Origin: Planctomycetaceae bacterium
GTDB taxonomy: Bacteria > Planctomycetota > Planctomycetia > Planctomycetales > Planctomycetaceae
Direction of reading: 5' to 3'
Assembly (NCBI GenBank): GCA_020426065.1
Contig: JAGQQT010000317.1
Location: 1-5,328, forward strand
DNA: 5,328 nucleotides
The first letter of the stretch is position 1. Each line of letters begins with the position of its first letter. Below the pieces are notes generated by a model that made no database searches, was not told where the DNA came from, and saw nothing but the letters and a program-made list of their open reading frames with translations. A program made the position numbers and the translations under genes. This document shows positions 1 through 5,328 of the stretch, one piece after another.

Positions 1-2
1 AA

Positions 3-1361
3 ATCTTCGTGCTGGTTCTGCCAGCACTGATTTTTTTTTTTTTTTTCGATCGCACGGAACCGGCTCCCAAACCTCAAAAGGAAGCCACAAAATCCTCAGA
101 GTCAGGTATTCCTGCAGAAACTGTAGCAGTCAACCTGCATCAGAGTGAGGAATTCCGTGCCCGGGAAACGATTGGTTACTGGCCAAATTTGAGCGGGGTT
201 TATTTCAACAGTACTTCCACGGAAACCGGCCTGCAGGCAGTGGATCCCGCTCAGACTCCCTGCGACTGGTCGGTGGAAATCGGATCGGGCTATTCCACCC
301 CTGTGCTCGGACTGGAAACGACCTTTGTCTTTTACCGGCAGGGAGACGAGGAAATTCTCGACTGCCGGAAACTGATGAACGGAGAACTCGTCTGGCAGTT
401 CCGCTCCCCCACTTCGTACGCCTGCCCGGTCGAGTACAGCAGTGGTCCGTATTCCACCCCTGCCCTCAGTGAAAAATATGTTTATGCCCTGGGGACGGAA
501 GCCAAGCTGTATTGCATTGACCGCCAAATGGGTGAGTTGATCTGGATCCGGGATCTGCAGGCTGATTATGCACCGGAAGACTGGGACTTCCCGGTCGGCT
601 CCAGCCCGCTGGTTGTTGAGGGGACGGTCTATCTGAACCTGGGGGGAACCAAAGGTGAGAGCACGATTGTGGCAATTGATGCCGAATCGAGCCGAACCAG
701 ATGGACGAGCCTGAGTGATGGTCGAAGTTATGCCTCGCCTCGCCTGGTGACCATTTCCGGTATCCGGCACCTGATCACTCTCACCGATCGATACCTCTCC
801 TCGCTTGATCCGGATACCGGCATTATTCGCTGGCAGGAAGAGTTTGGGGTCAAGAAAAGTCCGAATCGCGTCAATGCGGTCAGTCCTCTGATTGTAGACA
901 ATCAGATCATTGTCACTGCTGGTCCGGGAGCAGGTATCGCCTGCTACACCATTGCCGAGGACGGAACACAGAAGTTGGCCTGGTCAGACCCTCGTCACCT
1001 TGACAGTCAATTCAGTAATATCACGTGTCTCAGCGACACGATTTTCGGCTTCACCTCAAAGTGGAACCGTCAAGCTGAACTCCGCAGGTTGTCACGGCAG
1101 ACTGGTGAGATTGAATGGTCCTGGAACTCGGTTCTGATGCGTGGTTCCCTGGCTGTTGCCGACGGCAAACTGTTTCTGCTGGGAGAAGAGGGACACTTTG
1201 CAATTCTGGATATCTCCCGCTCAGAGCCCATCGTGCTGGTACAACCTGAGCAGCCTGTGTTGAAAGGTCCCTGCTACAGCAGCCCGGTCATTGGTGGAGG
1301 TTACCTGGTGCTGAGAAATGAAGAGGTCATGAAAGCCTGGAACCTACGTGGGGGAAAATGA
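3..1361 (+). CDS. PQQ-like (BamB-type) beta-propeller protein, membrane-anchored, 5' partial
   Basis: The frame is open to the left edge, so the true start is probably just outside the window; GTG at 9 is the first start-type codon inside it, and residues are numbered from there (450 aa). Residues 1-13, with the codons before them, form a hydrophobic segment ending in five Phe and then a charged, Pro-rich stretch, which fits a signal anchor exporting the rest. From about residue 87 the protein has roughly eight blades. Blade openings such as YSTP (96-99, 149-152), SSP (198-200), YASP (241-244) and YSSP (423-426) alternate with blade ends of the PQQ-repeat type: D171..G175..W179, DPDTG..W275, QTGEIEW370. 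Eight blades match BamB-like propellers. No PQQ-dehydrogenase catalytic site is recognisable, so it is more likely a binding or scaffold protein than an enzyme. The C-terminus overlaps the next gene. Family call is firm; the ligand is unknown. Confidence 0.88.
   Translation: MFVLVLPALIFFFFFDRTEPAPKPQKEATKSSESGIPAETVAVNLHQSEEFRARETIGYWPNLSGVYFNSTSTETGLQAVDPAQTPCDWSVEIGSGYSTPVLGLETTFVFYRQGDEEILDCRKLMNGELVWQFRSPTSYACPVEYSSGPYSTPALSEKYVYALGTEAKLYCIDRQMGELIWIRDLQADYAPEDWDFPVGSSPLVVEGTVYLNLGGTKGESTIVAIDAESSRTRWTSLSDGRSYASPRLVTISGIRHLITLTDRYLSSLDPDTGIIRWQEEFGVKKSPNRVNAVSPLIVDNQIIVTAGPGAGIACYTIAEDGTQKLAWSDPRHLDSQFSNITCLSDTIFGFTSKWNRQAELRRLSRQTGEIEWSWNSVLMRGSLAVADGKLFLLGEEGHFAILDISRSEPIVLVQPEQPVLKGPCYSSPVIGGGYLVLRNEEVMKAWNLRGGK
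31..46 (+). repeat. T16 homopolymer inside the coding region
   Basis: Sixteen consecutive T lie in frame in the membrane-anchor codons of the propeller gene and encode most of an Ile-Phe-Phe-Phe-Phe-Phe run. The codons before it read as hydrophobic residues (Ile-Phe-Val-Leu-Val-Leu-Pro-Ala-Leu) in the same frame as the downstream propeller, so the length as given keeps the gene intact. One extra T would bring a TGA at 146-148 into frame, and one fewer would bring a TAG at 124-126 into frame. It is therefore a potential slippage site, or a place where assembly errors are likely. Confidence 0.9.
1350..1355 (+). promoter_or_regulatory. Shine-Dalgarno-like purine run before the oxidoreductase start
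   Basis: GGGGGA lies inside the last codons of the propeller gene, just before two consecutive ATG codons (1358 and 1361). It is only two bases from the first ATG but five bases from the second, and the latter is a more normal spacing. This favours initiation at 1361 (protein starting Met-Thr-Gln-Pro). The match to the anti-SD sequence is partial. Confidence 0.45.
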
Positions 1362-2368
1362 TGACTCAACCAGAAGTCGTCCGCTGGGGAGTTCTCGGTA
1401 CCGCTCGCATCACCCGGCGAGTTGCCCCGGCTATTCACGCTGCTCCTTCAGCACAACTGGTTGCCATTGCCAGTCGGGATGTTTCGCGAGCGAAAGCCTG
1501 GTCCGAGAAATACGAGGCCCCGGTAGTGTCCGACTCCTACGAGGCTCTGCTTGCACGGGATGACCTAGATGCGATTTACATACCGCTGCCACCTCATCTG
1601 CATGCGGAATGGACGATTGCTGCCGCCCGAGCAGGCAAGCATGTGCTTTGCGAAAAACCCCTGGCGGTGACGGCAGACGATGCAGCCCGCATGATTGCTG
1701 TCTGCCGCGAGCAGCAGGTTCACTTTGAAGAAGGTGTGATGTGGTATCATCATCCCCGGACAACCCGGATCCGCGAACTGCTTGACGAGCAACGACTGGG
1801 TGAAATTCGAAAGATCACCTCTGCGTTTTCTTTCCCCTGGCAGAGCACCGTGGATCCGGAAAACGAGTACCGTTTGAAGAAAGAACAGGGGGGTGGAAGT
1901 CTGCTTGATCTGGGCTGGTATTGCGTGGGGGCAACATTGTGGGTGCTCAGGCAGACTCCACTTACGGTGTTCGGACAGCAGACACCCTCTACCGGAGTGG
2001 ATGACAGTTTCTGTGGCCAACTGACGTTTTCAGATGGCGTGTCGGCTGCGTTCGATTGTTCTCGACAGTTGACGTCACGGCGCTGGATTGAGATTGCCGG
2101 AACCGAAGGCTCGATTGTCTGCGACGACTTTACCCGACCATGGAACGAACAGAAGTGCCGTTTCTGGCTGCATGACAAGCAGGGTGCTGCGACCGTCTTT
2201 GAAACCGCTACTGATAATCAGGAAACCTGTCTGGTTGAGAACTTCAGTCGTCGAATTCTCTCTGGATCTCCCAACCCACAGGACGGTGCACTGGCGCTCC
2301 GCACCCAACAGGTAATAGAGCAGTTACAGAACTCCGCTGCCAGCGGACAGAAGCTGTCTCTCGATTAG
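1358..2368 (+). CDS. Gfo/Idh/MocA family NAD(P)-dependent oxidoreductase
   Basis: Predicted cytoplasmic oxidoreductase of 336 aa (335 if the second ATG is used), a normal length for the family. Residues 8-125 form the Rossmann fold: the nucleotide loop WGVLGTARI (10-18) has Ala where the third Gly often sits, and SRD (39-41) after the second strand suggests NADP preference. E99-K100-P101 is the family's EKP motif with the catalytic Lys. The C-terminal domain carries GGGSLLDLGWY (178-188); D184 and Y188 sit where dimeric dihydrodiol dehydrogenase and NADP-dependent D-xylose dehydrogenases have their catalytic Asp and Tyr. The likely reaction is reversible oxidation of a sugar or diol hydroxyl, but the substrate cannot be read from sequence. 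The start overlaps the stop of the propeller gene (ATGATG around TGA), pointing to translational coupling. No frameshift or missing key residue is seen. Confidence 0.93.
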   Translation: MMTQPEVVRWGVLGTARITRRVAPAIHAAPSAQLVAIASRDVSRAKAWSEKYEAPVVSDSYEALLARDDLDAIYIPLPPHLHAEWTIAAARAGKHVLCEKPLAVTADDAARMIAVCREQQVHFEEGVMWYHHPRTTRIRELLDEQRLGEIRKITSAFSFPWQSTVDPENEYRLKKEQGGGSLLDLGWYCVGATLWVLRQTPLTVFGQQTPSTGVDDSFCGQLTFSDGVSAAFDCSRQLTSRRWIEIAGTEGSIVCDDFTRPWNEQKCRFWLHDKQGAATVFETATDNQETCLVENFSRRILSGSPNPQDGALALRTQQVIEQLQNSAASGQKLSLD

Positions 2369-2784
2369 GCCTTTCTGCGCCACAGCATGTCCAGACCATG
2401 AATCAGCAGTGTGGCTGTGATCCCCAGTGAAAGGCCAATCAGGTCTGCGTACCAGTCGCGCCAGTCGGGATAACGTCCCACGAAGGACTGTGTCCACTCA
2501 TCCAGTCCTGCAAACAGTGCACTGAGCATAAACAGGGTAATCACACTGAAGATGCTGATCGGGAAGTGGGTCAGCAGGACCAGAGTCGCAAAACCTCCCT
2601 GGGCGAAATACGCCAGCAGGTGCAGCAGCTTGTCGGAGGTCTGCATCGGCGGAACGCTCGCAATCGGCAGATGGGTGAGCGTCAGCAGGCAGAGTATGTA
2701 AACAACCAGTGCGCCCCGTGCCAGGCGGGGAGAGATCAGAAACAGCCCGGTGCGGGGCGAAGTTAGTGAGCTGGCTTCATCCAC
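2365..2784 (-). CDS. VanZ-like family small membrane protein
   Basis: A 139-aa integral membrane protein with about four predicted helices (roughly residues 22-40, 53-72, 77-94 and 112-130). Two VanZ-type signatures are visible: S-D-K-x-x-H at 50-55 just before the second helix, and D95-E-W-T-Q99 followed by R104, D107, D110 and D114 before the last helix, matching the family's DE..Q....R.....D pattern. The original VanZ gives low-level teicoplanin resistance in enterococci, but most homologues, including those in Gram-negative lineages, have no established role, and there are no van genes here. The start is GTG at 2784: an in-frame stop lies at 2794-2796 and no in-frame ATG occurs before residue 47. 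No clear Shine-Dalgarno sequence precedes it. It lies 85 bases downstream of the HEAT/WD40 gene on the same strand, and its stop overlaps that of the convergent oxidoreductase gene. Confidence 0.85.
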   Translation of the reverse strand: MDEASSLTSPRTGLFLISPRLARGALVVYILCLLTLTHLPIASVPPMQTSDKLLHLLAYFAQGGFATLVLLTHFPISIFSVITLFMLSALFAGLDEWTQSFVGRYPDWRDWYADLIGLSLGITATLLIHGLDMLWRRKA

Positions 2785-2806
2785 AGGATCAAATCAACAA
2801 TGTGTC

Positions 2807-2838
2807 AAAACAAAAAGCTGTTGAGCATCCGATATGCT
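2807..2838 (-). terminator. Weak terminator-like hairpin and T-tract after the HEAT/WD40 gene
   Basis: In the 85-base gap between the two minus-strand genes, the minus strand reads AGCAT-ATCGG-ATGCT (2838 to 2824), a perfect 5-bp stem with a 5-base loop. About seven bases later comes a T-rich tract, TTTTTGTTTT (2816 to 2807). The stem is short and AT-containing, and it is not directly joined to the T-tract, so this is at best an inefficient Rho-independent terminator or an attenuator before the VanZ-like gene. A second small inverted repeat, ATCGA/TCGAT with an 8-base interior, lies at 2847-2864. I see nothing else in the gap. Confidence 0.25.
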
Positions 2839-2869
2839 GCAATCAGATCGACACCATATTCGATTCCTG

Positions 2870-5328
2870 TCAGATGTCCAACCGTTGCTGTGCATTTGCT
2901 TTGAGATCATAAAGCACAATTGCACTGTCATCCTCCAGCACAGCGGCCATCTGCTTGGCTTCTGAACTCCAGGCCGCTGGCAGAAGATTGGGGGACCCTT
3001 TGAGCAACTGCACCGATTCTTCCTCCAGATTGCAGATTCCAATTCCTTCTCCAGTCGAATTGGACAGGCCAAACAGAACCAGCTCCCCAGAATCTGAAAA
3101 CCTCATCGCAAGGGGATTCCGGGCCTCATCAAAGCGGGAGGTTTTCTGAACGGCCATGTCGGCAGGATTGATGCTGGTCAAGCTGCCATCATCACTGTGA
3201 GCAATCAGTAAAGCGGAATCATCGGGTGCGAAGGCGAGGGCTTTAATTTCACCATTGACTGAAATCTCGCCCAGATCCTGACCTTTCAGGTCAATCAGCC
3301 GAACAATCTGTCCCTTGGCAGCAGCCAGCATATCACCCGAAGCGGCAAAGGCCACTTGTGGATAAGCGGACAGGTCCAGTGATCCGACCGCTTGGGCAGT
3401 CGCTGTGTCGTAGACATAAACCATTCCCTTTTCATCGGTGATGGCAATTTTTTTCCGATCCTGAGACAGGGTCATACTGGAAAAGCCATTTGTCAGCTCA
3501 AACAGCGGAGTGTGTGACTGACCATCAAACTGATGAACCTGATTGCGGAATGTGAACCACATATTGCTATCACTCACGCAGGCGACCGCATTGATTTTCC
3601 CCAGGTCGACCGTGTGATCATTCAGTTTGTTGACGGACGCCACATCCCAGACTTCCAGCGTGCCAAAAGAGTATCCGGCGAGGCACTTTGTCCCGCTCGG
3701 ATCAAAGGCCACTGCCAGAGCTGATCCACGCGGGACAACTGTTTTTGTGCTGGGGAGCATGAAATACACCCCGGCCCCCAGAATAATGGCGGCCACTGTT
3801 CCCAGGACACCCCCGGCGATGAGGCGTTTCTCAGGATCTTCTGGCCACAGCATGTGCCACAAACCAACCGGAGAGACAAAGTCCGTCAACGGGAGTGATG
3901 AGGATTTTACGGTGGTCGCTTTTTTGCTGCGTTTTCGGGCCGCTTTCAGTATTTCCTTTTCTGGCCGCTCATCTCCCAGCTTTTGCAGCGCCTTGAACGC
4001 TCCGCGCACCACCATTGGATCGGGATCGACGGTTAGAACTTCAATCGGGCGAATCGCCCGTGCATCTCCCAGTTCGGCCAGAGACTGTGCGGCGTGATAA
4101 CGGATTTCTGCGACCTGATCCCGCAACAGACCAGTCAGAGAGATCGAAGCCAAATCACTACCAATCTGACCAAGTGAAATCACCGCTCTGAGCCGTACGG
4201 GCATCGTGTCGTTCAGGGCTTCCTCCAATGCGTCCAGAGATTCCGCATCTCCGATATCCCCAAGAGCCCGGGCACAGGCAGCTCTGACATGTTCATCGCG
4301 ATCTTCCTTGAGTAACCCTTCCAGCTCAACGGCTGCGGACTGATCTCCCACAGGGCCGATGGCTTCAATAACCTTCTGCCGAATTGAGGAATCCGAATTG
4401 TTCAGCATCCCCAGCAGAATCGGGAGTGCTTTCGGGTCTTTGATTCGTCGAACTGCATCCAGTAATTTCATTCTCAGAGGATGATTCTGCCTGTGTACAG
4501 GGCTATCCAGTAATTTACACAGCTGTGGCCCCGCCTGAGGATCCTTCAGTCTCCCCAGTGCCTCCACTGTGGTCATGACGATTTCCGGGCTGGAATCCTG
4601 CAGGAATGGTAACAGTGTCGGGACCACCGCCAGATCTCCACAGGCAGCCAGTGCTTCAATCACCTGTTCCCGAACATTCACATCCGGATCATTCAGGGCC
4701 TCCAGCAATTTGTCGGAGGTTCGCGGATCGGCCAGCCTTTTCAGAGCGACAGCAGCATTGATCCGAACTGCAGACTGGGAATCCTTCAAGCCGCCTACCA
4801 GATACCGTAACGCCTTGGAATCATTGATTTTACCCATCGCTTCGATGGCATGGGCACGTATGGTTGCTGACTGGTGGCTGGTCCGAAGAGCGAGAACTTC
4901 CAATGCCCTGGGATCCTGTAGTCGGGCCAGAGCCATAATTGCTATCAGGACCATTGCAGGATCATTCGCTTCGGCGGCAGAAATCAAGTCAGGAAGTGCA
5001 GATTCACCCAGACTTGAGATCGCTTCTGCGACACGCAGACTGAGTTGTGGATCCTCTGACCCCAAAGCCAGGAGCGGCTCCACAGCCCGTTTGTCTCCCA
5101 GCAAACCCAGTCCATGAATGACTGCCGCTCGCATGTCTACGGAATCATGGCTCATGCGTTTTGCCAGGTGTTCGAAAACACATTGCTGTCGAGTAGAGCC
5201 TGCTGCCCGTGCAGCTGCTTCCCGAACTGAGGCACGTGCATCATCCAGATAACTGATCAGAATCTGGGCAGACTGTTCGTGCTGTATCGTCCCGAGTTCT
5301 TCCAGACTCTCTTTCAGTTTGTTCGCCT
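2870..5328 (-). CDS. HEAT-repeat / transmembrane / WD40-like beta-propeller protein, 5' partial
   Basis: The frame stays open to the right edge, giving 818 complete codons. The first in-window ATG (5155) falls inside a HEAT repeat and is not the real start; residues are counted from it. Residues 1-394, plus the 57 codons upstream, form a PBS-lyase-type HEAT solenoid of 30-35-residue units, with a recurring Gly-Asp/Pro-x-x-Ala-hydrophobic pattern at units starting near 21, 51, 81, 111, 143, 174, 205, 240, 271, 303, 333 and 364. A basic linker (K404-K417) leads to one hydrophobic helix (444-466), then to about seven WD40-like blades (478-761); only one has a real Trp-Asp (502-503, EVWDV). The basic residues before the helix put the HEAT part in the cytoplasm and the propeller outside, by the positive-inside rule. 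No catalytic motif is seen, so a scaffold or protein-interaction role is inferred. The partner is unknown. A VanZ-like gene follows on the same strand. Confidence 0.88.
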   Translation of the reverse strand, partial: ANKLKESLEELGTIQHEQSAQILISYLDDARASVREAAARAAGSTRQQCVFEHLAKRMSHDSVDMRAAVIHGLGLLGDKRAVEPLLALGSEDPQLSLRVAEAISSLGESALPDLISAAEANDPAMVLIAIMALARLQDPRALEVLALRTSHQSATIRAHAIEAMGKINDSKALRYLVGGLKDSQSAVRINAAVALKRLADPRTSDKLLEALNDPDVNVREQVIEALAACGDLAVVPTLLPFLQDSSPEIVMTTVEALGRLKDPQAGPQLCKLLDSPVHRQNHPLRMKLLDAVRRIKDPKALPILLGMLNNSDSSIRQKVIEAIGPVGDQSAAVELEGLLKEDRDEHVRAACARALGDIGDAESLDALEEALNDTMPVRLRAVISLGQIGSDLASISLTGLLRDQVAEIRYHAAQSLAELGDARAIRPIEVLTVDPDPMVVRGAFKALQKLGDERPEKEILKAARKRSKKATTVKSSSLPLTDFVSPVGLWHMLWPEDPEKRLIAGGVLGTVAAIILGAGVYFMLPSTKTVVPRGSALAVAFDPSGTKCLAGYSFGTLEVWDVASVNKLNDHTVDLGKINAVACVSDSNMWFTFRNQVHQFDGQSHTPLFELTNGFSSMTLSQDRKKIAITDEKGMVYVYDTATAQAVGSLDLSAYPQVAFAASGDMLAAAKGQIVRLIDLKGQDLGEISVNGEIKALAFAPDDSALLIAHSDDGSLTSINPADMAVQKTSRFDEARNPLAMRFSDSGELVLFGLSNSTGEGIGICNLEEESVQLLKGSPNLLPAAWSSEAKQMAAVLEDDSAIVLYDLKANAQQRLDI
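3974..5328 (-). repeat. Coding tandem repeat: HEAT solenoid of about 14 units
   Basis: Protein-level tandem repeats of about 31 residues (about 93 bases) run from the right edge to codon 394 of the HEAT/WD40 gene. Each unit is a helix pair with a consensus like D-x-x-A-[LV]-x-x-L-...-[LV]-R-x-x-A-[AV]-x-A-L-x-x-[LI]-G. Twelve full units lie between codons 21 and 394, and about two more are upstream. The units are well diverged from each other at the DNA level, so this is an old protein repeat and not a recent DNA duplication. One unit (codons 205-239) is longer than the rest. Confidence 0.8.

Noticed and set aside
102..770. 222-codon minus-strand open frame opposite the propeller gene
   Set aside because: It lies fully antisense to a gene with clear PQQ-like repeats. 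Its translation has no recognisable domain, so it is a shadow frame.
1565..2178. Two overlapping minus-strand open frames inside the oxidoreductase gene
   Set aside because: Both are antisense to conserved Gfo/Idh/MocA motifs, rich in Ser, Arg and Cys, and have no family signature.
2566..2766. Short plus-strand open frame opposite the VanZ-like gene
   Set aside because: The minus strand carries the VanZ signatures and membrane helices; the plus-strand product is low-complexity and Gln/Arg-rich.
2365..2784. VanZ-like gene as evidence of a glycopeptide-resistance cluster
   Set aside because: No vanHAX, vanY or two-component regulator genes are nearby, and VanZ-like proteins are widespread without a resistance role.
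2803..2808. Perfect -35-like TTGACA on the minus strand before the VanZ-like gene
   Set aside because: At 17 bases spacing the would-be -10 is TGTGGA, a poor match that overlaps the GTG start codon, so it is not supported as a promoter.
2794..3072. 92-codon minus-strand open frame across the end of the HEAT/WD40 gene
   Set aside because: It is an alternative frame of the same strand, overlapping the final propeller blades. Its Cys- and Trp-rich product has no recognisable pattern.
3627..4097. 156-codon plus-strand open frame opposite the linker and transmembrane part
   Set aside because: It is antisense to a coherent HEAT/TM/propeller protein. Its composition, rich in Ser, Arg, Ala and Pro, is typical of a shadow.
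4569..5117. 182-codon plus-strand open frame opposite the HEAT repeats
   Set aside because: Its apparent periodicity simply mirrors the HEAT repeats on the other strand; no independent domain or start signal is seen.
3974..5328. The ~93-base periodicity considered as a DNA satellite or CRISPR-like array
   Set aside because: The units are diverged in DNA and conserved only as protein (HEAT consensus), with no constant repeat separated by unique spacers.

Overview
The window looks like a piece of chromosome from a planctomycete, possibly near Gimesia or Rubinisphaera. This rests on gene content: a membrane-anchored PQQ-type beta-propeller protein carrying a degenerate form of the planctomycete 'WPQ-RGP ... 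STETGL' lead-in, a Gfo/Idh/MocA oxidoreductase, and a very large HEAT-repeat plus WD40-like protein. GC is moderate, about half by eye. The taxonomic call is an inference from protein style; no rRNA or other marker gene is present.

Layout. Plus strand, left half: a PQQ-like beta-propeller protein (3-1361, 5' end outside the window) overlaps by a few bases a Gfo/Idh/MocA oxidoreductase of the dihydrodiol/xylose dehydrogenase type (1358-2368). The overlap suggests co-translation. Minus strand, right half: a giant HEAT-repeat / single transmembrane helix / seven-bladed WD40-like propeller protein (2870-5328, 5' end outside the window) is followed after 85 bases by a small four-helix VanZ-like membrane protein (2365-2784). 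The two halves converge, and their stop codons overlap at 2365-2368. The only non-coding stretch is the 85-base gap at 2785-2869, which holds two small inverted repeats and a weak terminator-like T-tract. There is no gene-free stretch longer than 300 bases.

How the genes work together. The left pair is probably one transcription unit: an extracytoplasmic propeller with no visible catalytic site and a cytoplasmic NAD(P)-dependent sugar-type oxidoreductase. Their functional link is unknown. The right pair may share a transcript. The HEAT/WD40 protein looks like a membrane-spanning scaffold, with a helical solenoid on one face and a propeller on the other. No tRNA, rRNA, CRISPR array, insertion sequence, phage gene or defence gene is visible.

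The points most worth a second look are a 16-base T homopolymer inside the membrane-anchor codons of the first gene, which would act as an on/off frameshift switch if its length varied; the HEAT-TM-WD40 architecture; and the stop-on-stop convergent junction. I do not see convincing evidence for a wholly new biological system here.
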